This document shows, piece by piece, positions 16,884 to 24,609 of a stretch of 64,000 nt of DNA. The stretch is from NCBI GenBank assembly GCA_050179115.1, contig JBFXFL010000006.1, positions 1 to 64,000 of the forward strand. Direction: 5' to 3'. The first letter of the stretch is position 1. Each line of letters opens with the position of its first letter. Below the pieces are notes generated by a model, which worked only from the letters and a program-made list of their open reading frames with translations, made no database searches and was not told the origin of the DNA. Made by a program: the position numbers and the translations under genes. The DNA is from JAGPUQ01 sp050179115. GTDB lineage: Bacteria; Pseudomonadota; Gammaproteobacteria; Pseudomonadales; Porticoccaceae.

Positions 16884-17519
16884 TCAAACACCGTAAGTAC
16901 TTCGGTAATCACGTAGCGCGGCCACCCGATCTGGCGCCGCGGCGTCAAGATATTCGATGATGTGATCGATATCGATGATGCTCATCACAGGTATGTCCAG
17001 TTCCTCTGCCACTTCCTGAGTCGCCGAGCGGGTCGCCCGGCCACGCTCCCGACGATCCAGGCCCAGCATCACGCCCGCCAGGGTTGCGCCGGCATTGCGG
17101 AGTAGGGCGGCGGCGTCGCGGATCGCGGTTCCGGCAGTGATGACATCGTCGACGATGAGCACGCGCCCGGCAGCGGGCGCCCCCACCAGCGTCCCGCCTT
17201 CGCCGTGGTCCTTGGCCTCCTTGCGATTGAAGCACCAGGGCGTAGGGCGGCCATGACTCTGCGCCAGGGCCATGGCGGTGGCGACGGCCAGCGGGATACC
17301 CTTGTAGGCGGGGCCAAACAGAAAATCGAATCTGATGCCCGAGGCCAGTACCGCGTCCGCATAGCACGACCCCAGCCTGTTGAGGCTGGCGCCGTCGCAA
17401 AAACGCCCGGCATTAAAGAAATAAGGGCTCATTCGGCCCGACTTTAGCTTGAATTCGCCAAACTGCAGAGCCTCGTGCGATACCGCGAGGTCGATGAAGT
17501 CGCGTTGATATGCCAGCAT
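16884..17519 (-). CDS. pyrE: Orotate phosphoribosyltransferase PyrE
   Basis: PyrE converts orotate and PRPP to OMP in pyrimidine synthesis. The 211-residue product shows FGEFKLKSGRMSPYFFNAG at the N-terminus, GPAYKGIPLAVATA, KEAKDHGEGG (catalytic loop lysines and His) and the PRPP loop VLIVDDVITAGTA. Length is normal. It diverges from crc with a 96-bp spacer, as in Pseudomonas, and is followed by the DUF4124 gene 25 bp downstream. Confidence 0.96.
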   Translation of the reverse strand: MLAYQRDFIDLAVSHEALQFGEFKLKSGRMSPYFFNAGRFCDGASLNRLGSCYADAVLASGIRFDFLFGPAYKGIPLAVATAMALAQSHGRPTPWCFNRKEAKDHGEGGTLVGAPAAGRVLIVDDVITAGTAIRDAAALLRNAGATLAGVMLGLDRRERGRATRSATQEVAEELDIPVMSIIDIDHIIEYLDAAAPDRVAALRDYRSTYGV

Positions 17520-17615
17520 GCGGTACTCCTGGATCGTGCACGCAACGACGTTCGTATCATGTCGTTCGGCGAAGGCGCCGGGTTATGATACAGGCCAACA
17601 TCACAAGGGGCGATC

Positions 17616-18389
17616 ATGAGGGTTATCAGCATATCCTGCGACGGCATTTTCCAGGCCGCCGCGCGCGGTCTGTTCGAGTGGCTGGCCGGGCAGGACGCCG
17701 AACTGATCTGCCTGCAGGACCTGCGGGCGCGTATCCCGGAAATAGAGGATCGACCCGAATTTCAGCTCGCTGGATATAGCGCCTATTACCTCGACTCATC
17801 CGACCCGCTGCGCGACGGCGTGGCGATCTACACCCGCGTGGTTCCCAAGGCCCTGATCTACGGGTTCGGACTGTTCAGTGGCGACGACACGGATGGCCGC
17901 TACCTGCAGGCCGACTTTGAAAGCCTGAGTGTGATCTCGCTGCTGGTGCCCCAGGGTCCGGAACCTGCTCAACAGGAAACCAAAACCCGGTTTTTAACCG
18001 GACTGCTCGCCCATATGGAGAAGATAACCCGCAAGCGCCGGCGCTATATCTACTGCGGCAATTGGGGTATCGCGGCGACGGCAACGGATATCGAGAATGC
18101 CGCCGCCTACGTGAATTCACCGGGATTCCTGCCCGAAGACAGGCAGTGGTGGCGCCAGGTCCAGGAGCAGGTGGGTTACGCCGACGCGTTCCGCGCCGCC
18201 AACACCGATGGCGACGAATTCAGCTGGTGGCCGTCAGGTACCCTGGGCGAGGGCGACGGCTGGCGCACCGATACCCAGCTGGTATCGCGGGATCTGGTTC
18301 GCGCCGTGGAATACGCAGCAATCTACAAGTCCAAGGCGTTTTCCAGTCACGCCCCCGTGATCGTCGATTACGACATCCTCGATCTGTGA
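17616..18389 (+). CDS. crc: Catabolite repression control protein Crc (ExoIII-fold)
   Basis: Crc is a translational co-repressor that works with Hfq on target mRNAs in Pseudomonas; it has the exonuclease III fold without nuclease activity. The 257-residue product has ELICLQDLRARIPEIE (29-44), where Asp replaces the catalytic Glu of ExoIII. The ExoIII GDxN element is replaced by YCGNWGI. Late motifs keep GWRTDTQLVS and SSHAPVIVDYD. The spacing and the phrases GRYLQADF, RRYIYCGNWG and FSWWP match Pseudomonas Crc more closely than active exonucleases. It diverges from pyrE, the same neighbour as in Pseudomonas. The alternative is a weakly active ExoIII-family enzyme; the degraded residues argue against that. 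Confidence 0.85.
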   Translation: MRVISISCDGIFQAAARGLFEWLAGQDAELICLQDLRARIPEIEDRPEFQLAGYSAYYLDSSDPLRDGVAIYTRVVPKALIYGFGLFSGDDTDGRYLQADFESLSVISLLVPQGPEPAQQETKTRFLTGLLAHMEKITRKRRRYIYCGNWGIAATATDIENAAAYVNSPGFLPEDRQWWRQVQEQVGYADAFRAANTDGDEFSWWPSGTLGEGDGWRTDTQLVSRDLVRAVEYAAIYKSKAFSSHAPVIVDYDILDL

Positions 18390-18400
18390 GCGGCAGCGGT

Positions 18401-18419
18401 GGCGGCGCCAATCGCCGCC
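18401..18419. terminator. Hairpin between convergent crc and rph
   Basis: GGCGGCG (18401-18407) and CGCCGCC (18413-18419) form a perfect 7-bp stem around a CCAAT loop, 11 bases after the crc stop and 28 bases from the rph stop. No T-run follows, so termination strength is uncertain. Confidence 0.45.
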
Positions 18420-18446
18420 GCCTCGGCACAAATCTTCAGCCAACAA

Positions 18447-19166
18447 TCATTGCGCCAGCGCCATCTGCTGGACGCGAACCAGATCCGCAATACCCCGTTG
18501 CGCCAGCGCCAGCATGGCATTGAGGTCGGCCCCCGAAAAGGGCGCGGCCTCCGCCGTACCCTGCACTTCGACAAAACCGCCGGGCGCCGTCATCACCACA
18601 TTGAGATCGGTCTCGGCCGCGGAATCCTCGGCGTAGTCGAGATCGAGGACAGCCTCTCCCTGATACATGCCGACCGACACCGAAGCCACCATGTACAGCA
18701 GCGGGTCATCGACGATGCGCTTGCGACGCTGGAGGTAGCGAATGGCGTCCACCAGGGCGACGCAGGCGCCGGTAATCGCCGCCGTGCGCGTGCCGCCGTC
18801 GGCCTGGATCACATCGCAATCGATGGTGATGGTGTTTTCACCGAGTTTTTTCATATCGATCGCTGCGCGCAACGAACGTCCGATGAGGCGCTGAATTTCC
18901 TGGGTACGACCGCCCTGACCGCCACGCGCTGCCTCGCGCCCCATGCGCTCGTTGGTCGAGCGGGGCAGCATGCCGTACTCGGCGGTTACCCAGCCCTGGT
19001 TCTTGCCGCGCAAAAAGCGCGGCACGCCCGGTTCGACGCTGGCGGTGCAGATCACCCGGGTGTCGCCAAACGACACCAGTACCGAACCTTCGGCATGCTT
19101 GGTGAATTCCCGCTGTATTTTCACCGGACGCAATTGTTCCGGGCGGCGACCACTGGGTCTGGCCAT
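18447..19166 (-). CDS. rph: Ribonuclease PH
   Basis: RNase PH trims tRNA 3' ends by phosphorolysis. The 239-residue product starts MARPSGRRPEQLRPVKIQRE and has VLVSFGDTRVICTASVE, the RxxxRE region STNERMGREAARG and GGRTQEIQRLIGRSLRA with phosphate-binding arginines, and VQGTAEAAPFSGADLNAML near the end. All match an active enzyme (E. coli K-12, by contrast, has a frameshifted copy). I chose the ATG at 19166; the frame is open for another 175 codons upstream through the divergent yicC region but without similarity. An 18-bp palindrome lies 25-42 bases upstream of the start. Confidence 0.95.
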   Translation of the reverse strand: MARPSGRRPEQLRPVKIQREFTKHAEGSVLVSFGDTRVICTASVEPGVPRFLRGKNQGWVTAEYGMLPRSTNERMGREAARGGQGGRTQEIQRLIGRSLRAAIDMKKLGENTITIDCDVIQADGGTRTAAITGACVALVDAIRYLQRRKRIVDDPLLYMVASVSVGMYQGEAVLDLDYAEDSAAETDLNVVMTAPGGFVEVQGTAEAAPFSGADLNAMLALAQRGIADLVRVQQMALAQ

Positions 19167-19190
19167 GGCATATCCTCGGTAGGAGCGTGG

Positions 19191-19208
19191 GCGATGCGTC
19201 CGCATCGC
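19191..19208. promoter_or_regulatory. Perfect 8-bp palindrome between rph and yicC
   Basis: GCGATGCG (19191-19198) and CGCATCGC (19201-19208) form an inverted repeat with a 2-base centre. It lies in the 133-bp spacer between the divergent rph and yicC genes. A minus-strand TACAAT (19227-19222), a possible rph -10 box, sits just upstream of it, which would place the palindrome in the first bases of the rph transcript. It could be an operator or, read as RNA, part of a leader structure. Confidence 0.4.
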
Positions 19209-19299
19209 GGAAAGGAGCGCCATTGTAGAGGAAGTGCCGGCGCGGCCCGACCATTTGCTAAGATGGTCGCCTCGTTTCACCGCCCACAGTGCCCGCCCC

Positions 19300-20163
19300 A
19301 TGCCCAGCAGCATGACTGCCTTCGCGCGTGCCACCAGCCCCGTTCCGGGCGGCGCTCTGACCTGGGAGCTGCGCTCGGTCAACCACCGCTTTCTGGAGCC
19401 GCATTTCCGGCTTCCGGAAACCCTGCGCGAGCTGGAGATGCCGCTGCGCGACATCCTCCGCGAGCACCTCCCGCGCGGCAAGATCGACGCCACGCTGATG
19501 CTGACCGAAACCGCCGAAGACGCCTGGATCGCCATCGACGAAAATCGCGTCAGCGCGTACGTTGGCGCCTGCGCGCGGATTGCCGTCCTGCTCCCGCACA
19601 GTGCGCCGGTTTCGCCCCTCGATCTGCTGCGCATGCCCGGTGTGGTGCGTGTTGTGGCGCCGGATCGGGAGCTGCTCGCGCAGACGGCCACCGGGTTATT
19701 TCAGCAGGCGGTGGCGGAACTTGTTTCTGCACGGCGCCGCGAGGGCGAGCAACTCGCCACCCTGATCCGCGACCGCCTCGATCGCATCGACCAGGAAGTG
19801 GAAAAAATGCGCGCCCTGCTGCCCGAGCTGCTCGCCGCGCAGCGTGCCAAGCTTCGCGCCCGCCTCGACGAGCTGGTCGCACAGATCGACACTGATCGCC
19901 TCGAACAGGAGTTGGCCTATCTCGCCCAACGCGCCGACGTCGACGAAGAACTGGATCGCTTGGCAACCCACAGCGGCGAATTCCGGCGCGTACTGGCGGT
20001 GTCGGGGGCGGTTGGCCGGCGCCTGGATTTCCTGTCCCAGGAGCTGAACCGGGAGGCCAATACCCTGGGTTCCAAATCCATCGGCACCGCGACCACTCAG
20101 GCAGCCGTAGAAATGAAAGTATTGATCGAACAGATCCGCGAACAGGTGCAAAATCTCGAATGA
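19300..20163 (+). CDS. yicC: YicC family endoribonuclease
   Basis: The 287-residue product, the same length as E. coli YicC, starts MPSSMTAFARATSPVPGGAL and has the conserved LRSVNHRFLEPHFRLPE (26-42) and RGKIDATLML. The C-terminal half holds the charged segment EEKMRALLPE-type helices and ends FLSQELNREANTLGSKS, ATTQAAVEMKVLIEQIREQ, the DUF1732 signature. Family knowledge: YicC proteins are RNA-cleaving enzymes with a role in small RNA turnover. It is divergent from rph, the conserved arrangement, and 54 bp upstream of gmk. I preferred the ATG at 19300 over an upstream one because similarity begins there. Confidence 0.92.
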   Translation: MPSSMTAFARATSPVPGGALTWELRSVNHRFLEPHFRLPETLRELEMPLRDILREHLPRGKIDATLMLTETAEDAWIAIDENRVSAYVGACARIAVLLPHSAPVSPLDLLRMPGVVRVVAPDRELLAQTATGLFQQAVAELVSARRREGEQLATLIRDRLDRIDQEVEKMRALLPELLAAQRAKLRARLDELVAQIDTDRLEQELAYLAQRADVDEELDRLATHSGEFRRVLAVSGAVGRRLDFLSQELNREANTLGSKSIGTATTQAAVEMKVLIEQIREQVQNLE

Positions 20164-20217
20164 GGCGCGTCGAGCGACAACCTGAACGCCATCTCAAACT
20201 GACGCAGGAGTGGTGAT

Positions 20218-20835
20218 ATGGCCCGCCGGGGGATACTTTTCACCGTATCCGCGCCCTCGGGCGCCGGCAAGACCAGCCTGCTCGCCGGGCTGGTAAAGCA
20301 ACTGCCGGACATCCGGGTCTCGGTTTCCCACACCACGCGCGCCATGCGTCCCGGCGAACGGGATGGCATCGACTACCACTTTGTCACCGAGCCGGAATTC
20401 CTTGCGATGCTCGACCAGGCCGAGTTTCTGGAGCACGCGCGCGTGTTCAACAATCTCTATGGCACCTCGCAGCGCTGGGTTACCGAACAGCTGAACAGCG
20501 GCACCGACGTGGTCCTCGAGATCGACTGGCAGGGCGCGGCTCAGGTGCGTCGCCTGCTGCCGGACTGCGTGCGCGTGTTCATCTTGCCGCCCTCCATCGA
20601 TACCTTGATGACCCGGCTGACCAGTCGGCGCCAGGATCAGCCGGAAGTGATCCGGCAGCGCCTGGCACAGGCGCGCGAGGAAATTTCGCACTATGTCGAG
20701 GCCGATTACCTCATCGTCAATGACCAGTTCGATACGGCGCTCGATGAATTGCTGGCGGTGGTAAAAAGCCAGCGGCTCACCCTCGGTGCCCAAGAGCAGC
20801 GCTTTGAGGCGCTGCTCCTGGCGCTGCTGTCCTGA
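20218..20835 (+). CDS. gmk: Guanylate kinase
   Basis: Gmk phosphorylates GMP to GDP. The 205-residue product has the P-loop SAPSGAGKTSLL (11-22), SVSHTTRAMRPGERDGIDYH for GMP binding and the lid region with TSRRQDQPEVIRQRL. Length is typical. It belongs to the yicC-gmk-rpoZ-spoT group, which links GTP supply, RNA polymerase omega and (p)ppGpp metabolism on one strand. Confidence 0.97.
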   Translation: MARRGILFTVSAPSGAGKTSLLAGLVKQLPDIRVSVSHTTRAMRPGERDGIDYHFVTEPEFLAMLDQAEFLEHARVFNNLYGTSQRWVTEQLNSGTDVVLEIDWQGAAQVRRLLPDCVRVFILPPSIDTLMTRLTSRRQDQPEVIRQRLAQAREEISHYVEADYLIVNDQFDTALDELLAVVKSQRLTLGAQEQRFEALLLALLS

Positions 20836-20905
20836 GCCGGGTTTTACGGTAAACTTGTCGACCGCCGGTCCAACGGCGGACAACCGTCCCTATCCGAGGC
20901 GAAAC

Positions 20906-21205
20906 ATGGCCCGTATTACTGTCGAAGACTGCCTGGAAAACGTCGATAACCGCTTTGAGCTGGTGATGATTGCCGGCAAGCGCGCGCGCCAGCTCGCCAC
21001 CGGTGGCAAGGAGCCCCTGGTGCCCTGGGAAAATGACAAGCCCACCGTAGTCGCTTTGCGGGAAATCGCCGCGGGCCTGGTGGACCGCAGCATTCTCGAC
21101 GAAGTTGAAGACGTCGAAGACTTCCTTTCGCTTGACCTCTCGCGGGTCACGGAGCTGCCGCCCTATGTCTTTGAGGACGACGCAACACTGGCCGGCGACG
21201 ACTGA
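20906..21205 (+). CDS. rpoZ: RNA polymerase omega subunit
   Basis: Omega helps fold and hold the beta' subunit and forms part of a (p)ppGpp site on RNA polymerase. The 99-residue product begins MARITVEDCLENVDNRFELV and has the conserved IAGKRARQLATGG and KPTVVALREIAAGLV. I chose the ATG at 20906, 70 bp after gmk, preceded by CGAGG. It is followed after 10 bp by the likely spoT start, the usual rpoZ-spoT order. Confidence 0.96.
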   Translation: MARITVEDCLENVDNRFELVMIAGKRARQLATGGKEPLVPWENDKPTVVALREIAAGLVDRSILDEVEDVEDFLSLDLSRVTELPPYVFEDDATLAGDD

Positions 21206-21215
21206 CCCGGAGGCG

Positions 21216-23330
21216 GTGTGCCTGGAGGCGGTCAGTTCGCTCGAGCGAAAACTGTCCACCTACCTGCCCGCTTCGCAAGTTCGACGTGTTCGGCGCGCCT
21301 TCGATTACGCAAAGGCAGGCCATGAAGGCCAACTCCGGCAGAGCGGCGAGCCCTATATTTCGCACCCGCTCGCCGTTACCCACATCCTCGCCGACATGCA
21401 CATGGACAGCGAAGGCCTCATGGCCGCGTTGCTCCACGATGTCATTGAAGATACCCAGGTCACTCGCCCGCAGCTCAACCGCCGCTTCGGCAAGACCGTC
21501 TCCGACCTGGTAGACGGGGTCAGCAAGCTGACCGAAATCGAATTTTCGTCCCGCGCGGAACAGCAAGCCGAGAACTTCCAGAAAATGGCGCTCGCCATGT
21601 CCCGCGACATTCGCGTGGTGCTGGTGAAGCTTGCCGACCGGCTGCACAACATGCGCACCCTGGGCGTGCTGCCGCCGGAGAAGCGGCGCCGCGTCGCCCG
21701 CGAAACCCTGGACATCTACTCGCCCCTGGCCCAGCGCCTGGGCATGAACGACATGCGGGTCGAGTTCGAGGAACTGGGCTTCGCCGCGCTGCATCCCCTG
21801 CGCCACCGCCGCATTCGCGAGGCATTGCGCAACGCGCGCGGCCGCCGCATCGGAGTGGTCGCGGAAATCCAGGAGGCGCTCGAAAACCGGCTGCAGAGCG
21901 AAGGTATTGTGGCCAGCGTAACCGGGCGCGAGAAACATCTCTGGAGCATCTACCAGAAGATGAAGCTCAAGAAGCGCTCGTTCAAGTCGCTGATGGACGT
22001 GTTCGCCTTCCGCATCGTGGTCGATTCAGTGGACGCGTGCTATCGGGCGTTGGGCGTTGTCCACAACCTGTACAAACCCGTCACCGGCGAATTCAAGGAT
22101 TACATAGCCATTCCCAAGGCGAACGGGTATCAGTCGCTGCACACGGTGTTGGTGGGCATGCACGGCGTCCCCATCGAAGTGCAGATACGCACCCGCGAAA
22201 TGGACGACCTTGCCAACTACGGGATCGCGTCGCACTGGTTTTACAAGCGGGGGCCGGGGCCGGCGGCCGGCAACCAGAGCCGCGCCAACCGCTGGGTCAA
22301 GAGCCTGCTGGAATTGCAGCGCCAGGCCGGCAACTCGCTGGAGTTCATCGAACATGTGAAGACCGATCTTTTCCCGGATGAGGTCTATGTCTTCACCCCC
22401 AACGGCAAGATCATCGAGCTTCCCAGCGGCGCCACGCCGGTGGATTTCGCCTACGCCGTCCACACCCATATCGGGGACACCTGTGTGGGCTGCGAGATCA
22501 ACGGCCAGTTGAGCCCGCTATCTCAGGCTCTGGAGAGTGGCCAGCGGGTGCGGATCGTCACCGCGCCCGGTGCACAGCCGAATCCGTCCTGGCTGGATTT
22601 TGTGGTCACCGCCAAGGCCCGCAGCGCGATCCGTCATTTTCTCAAGCACCAGCAGCACGACGAATCGGTGGAGCTCGGCAAACGCCTGCTTGATCAGGCG
22701 TTGTCCCGCTTTGGCACCGGCTACCAACAGATCCGCAAATCCCAGATCCGGCATCTGCTCAAGGAAACCGGTGCGAAAAACTTTGAGAGTGTGCTTCAGC
22801 AGATCGGTATCGGCAGCCGCGTTGCCTACGCCGTGGCGAATATCCTGATCCCGGTCGCGGACCGCGGCGAGGTCGCGCCCAACCTCGACTCGCCCATCCT
22901 GATCGACAACAGGCAGGGCCTGGTCATCAGTTTCGCGCGCTGCTGCTACCCGCTGCCCGGCGACCCGATCCTGGGTCACATCAGTCCGGGCCGCGGTCTG
23001 GTGATACACCGCGACTCCTGCAAAAACCTGACCGGCATTCGCGGCAGCCAGGAAAAATCCCTGCCCCTGCAGTGGTCTCCCTCCGTCAAGGGCGAATTTC
23101 CCGTGGAGCTGAAACTGGTGGTGGCGTCCGAGCGCGGTATCATCGCCACCCTGGCGAGCCGGATCGCCGAACAGGATGCCACCATCCAGCGTATCAACGT
23201 GGGTGATCGGGACGCTGCCAGCATTGTCAGCATCGTGCTTGCCGCGCGCAATCGCGTGCATCTCGCCAATATCATGCGCCGTATCCGGACCCTGAAATCC
23301 GTGCGCTCGGTGCAGCGCGTCAAAAACTGA
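21216..23330 (+). CDS. spoT: Bifunctional (p)ppGpp synthetase/hydrolase SpoT
   Basis: SpoT makes and degrades the alarmone (p)ppGpp. The product (704 residues from the start given) has the HD hydrolase domain with SGEPYISHPLAV and LMAALLHDVIEDT, the synthetase-like domain with DYIAIPKANGYQSLHTVL, a TGS domain (VYVFTPNGKIIELPSGATPV) and a C-terminal ACT domain (HLANIMRRIRTLKSV). The HD residues look intact. The start is uncertain: GTG at 21216 has GGAGG only 2 bases upstream, while a CTG at 21222 is 8 bases from the same site and gives the N-terminal length I recall for E. coli SpoT. The frame is open further back into rpoZ. Confidence 0.93.
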   Translation: MCLEAVSSLERKLSTYLPASQVRRVRRAFDYAKAGHEGQLRQSGEPYISHPLAVTHILADMHMDSEGLMAALLHDVIEDTQVTRPQLNRRFGKTVSDLVDGVSKLTEIEFSSRAEQQAENFQKMALAMSRDIRVVLVKLADRLHNMRTLGVLPPEKRRRVARETLDIYSPLAQRLGMNDMRVEFEELGFAALHPLRHRRIREALRNARGRRIGVVAEIQEALENRLQSEGIVASVTGREKHLWSIYQKMKLKKRSFKSLMDVFAFRIVVDSVDACYRALGVVHNLYKPVTGEFKDYIAIPKANGYQSLHTVLVGMHGVPIEVQIRTREMDDLANYGIASHWFYKRGPGPAAGNQSRANRWVKSLLELQRQAGNSLEFIEHVKTDLFPDEVYVFTPNGKIIELPSGATPVDFAYAVHTHIGDTCVGCEINGQLSPLSQALESGQRVRIVTAPGAQPNPSWLDFVVTAKARSAIRHFLKHQQHDESVELGKRLLDQALSRFGTGYQQIRKSQIRHLLKETGAKNFESVLQQIGIGSRVAYAVANILIPVADRGEVAPNLDSPILIDNRQGLVISFARCCYPLPGDPILGHISPGRGLVIHRDSCKNLTGIRGSQEKSLPLQWSPSVKGEFPVELKLVVASERGIIATLASRIAEQDATIQRINVGDRDAASIVSIVLAARNRVHLANIMRRIRTLKSVRSVQRVKN

Positions 23331-23345
23331 AACCCGAGGTGATTC

Positions 23346-23729
23346 TTGGCTGACAAATGCGTCATTCACAGCGACCGCGCGCCTGCCGCCATCGGCACCT
23401 ATTCCCAGGCGATACGCGCCGGCGACACGGTGTATCTTTCGGGACAGATTCCCCTCGATCCGGTCAGCATGCAACTGATCAGCGGCGACATGCGCGCCCA
23501 GGTCGAGCGCGTCTTCGACAATCTTGCCGCAGTCTGCGCGGCCGCCGGCGGTTCCCTCGGCGACATTGTCAAACTGAACATCTTCCTGGTCGATCTCGGT
23601 CATTTCGCCCTCGTCAACGAGGTGATGGCCGGCTATTTCTCGACACCCTATCCCGCGCGTGCCGCCGTCGGCGTGGCCGCGCTGCCGCGCGCCGCCCAGG
23701 TGGAAATGGACGCGATCATGGTGCTTTGA
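23346..23729 (+). CDS. ridA: RidA family enamine/imine deaminase
   Basis: RidA hydrolyses reactive enamine and imine intermediates such as 2-aminoacrylate released by PLP enzymes. The 127-residue product has IGTYSQAIRAGDTVYLSGQI (16-35) and the active-site arginine in PYPARAAVGV, with the closing VEMDAIMVL. Length is standard. The start is TTG at 23346 with GAGG upstream. It follows spoT by 15 bp on the same strand, as in many relatives. Confidence 0.93.
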   Translation: MADKCVIHSDRAPAAIGTYSQAIRAGDTVYLSGQIPLDPVSMQLISGDMRAQVERVFDNLAAVCAAAGGSLGDIVKLNIFLVDLGHFALVNEVMAGYFSTPYPARAAVGVAALPRAAQVEMDAIMVL

Positions 23730-23829
23730 CACTCACCCCAAGTTGCCGTGGTGAAGAGTGGCGGTGGTGACGTCGTGGTGACATGTCGGTATTGAAATTT
23801 CCGTTGTGAAACTCTGGAGGAAAGCCGCC

Positions 23830-24501
23830 ATGCAGATCGATATCATCTCCGACGTTGTATGTCCCTGGTGCTATGTCGGCAAAAAGCAGCTCGAGCGCGC
23901 GCTGGCCAAGCGCCCGCAACTGCAAACCGAGATTCGCTGGTTTCCCTACCAGTTGCATCCGGAAGCGCCGGCCGAGGGCTACCCGTACCGTGAAACCATC
24001 GAGCGCAAGTACGGGCGCCAGATGATCGACGGCATGTTCGCGCGCCTTGCCGCGGTGGGAAAATCCGTCGGCATCGAATTTCAGCTGGACCGCATCGCTC
24101 GCGGCGCCAACACCCTCAACGCCCACCGCTTGATCGAATGGGCGCGCACCGAGAACTGCGAGGACGCCATGGTCGAGGCCTTGTTCAGGGCTTATTTCTG
24201 CGACGGCCGGGATATCGGCAATGCGGAAACCCTAGCCGCCATTGCCGGTGAAGTCGGCATGCGCGGCGCCGCCACCCTGGTACAGCGGCTCGCAGGACCG
24301 GACAGTCGCGCCGAAGTGCTCGACCGCATCGCTTATTCCCGTGACCAGGGCGTCACCGGCGTGCCTTTCTTCGTTTTCGACGGCACACTGTCGTTGTCCG
24401 GCGCGCAGTCCGAGGAAACCTTCCTGCACCTGCTCGACCGGGCCGCGGCCCAAGCCGGCGACGATACCGCCGCGTCGTGCAGCCCCGAGGGTTGCATCTA
24501 G
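23830..24501 (+). CDS. DsbA-family FrnE-like oxidoreductase
   Basis: The 223-residue product is a cytoplasmic thioredoxin-fold protein of the DsbA/FrnE group: ISDVVCPWCYVGKKQLERAL (6-25) places a CPWC active site at residues 11-14, and GVTGVPFFVFDG is the cis-Pro segment. A second cysteine pair, CSPEGC (217-222), closes the protein; FrnE-type proteins also carry a C-terminal pair. The relation to 2-hydroxychromene-2-carboxylate isomerases is by fold only, as those lack CxxC. No signal peptide is seen. I chose the ATG at 23830 because GGAGGAAA lies 9 bases upstream. The substrate is unknown. Confidence 0.87.
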   Translation: MQIDIISDVVCPWCYVGKKQLERALAKRPQLQTEIRWFPYQLHPEAPAEGYPYRETIERKYGRQMIDGMFARLAAVGKSVGIEFQLDRIARGANTLNAHRLIEWARTENCEDAMVEALFRAYFCDGRDIGNAETLAAIAGEVGMRGAATLVQRLAGPDSRAEVLDRIAYSRDQGVTGVPFFVFDGTLSLSGAQSEETFLHLLDRAAAQAGDDTAASCSPEGCI

Positions 24502-24609
24502 CGGGGTCCAGCCTGACCGGCGTCACCGACAAACGCGTCCGGCATATTCATAACAGCGTGCGATCACCGCCGCGGGAGCGGCGGCCGCGGTCGCATCACG
24601 GGAGTCACC

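Noticed and set aside
22518..23732. A 404-residue minus-strand open frame opposite spoT and ridA
   Set aside because: It spans two well-supported genes on the other strand and shows no family features.
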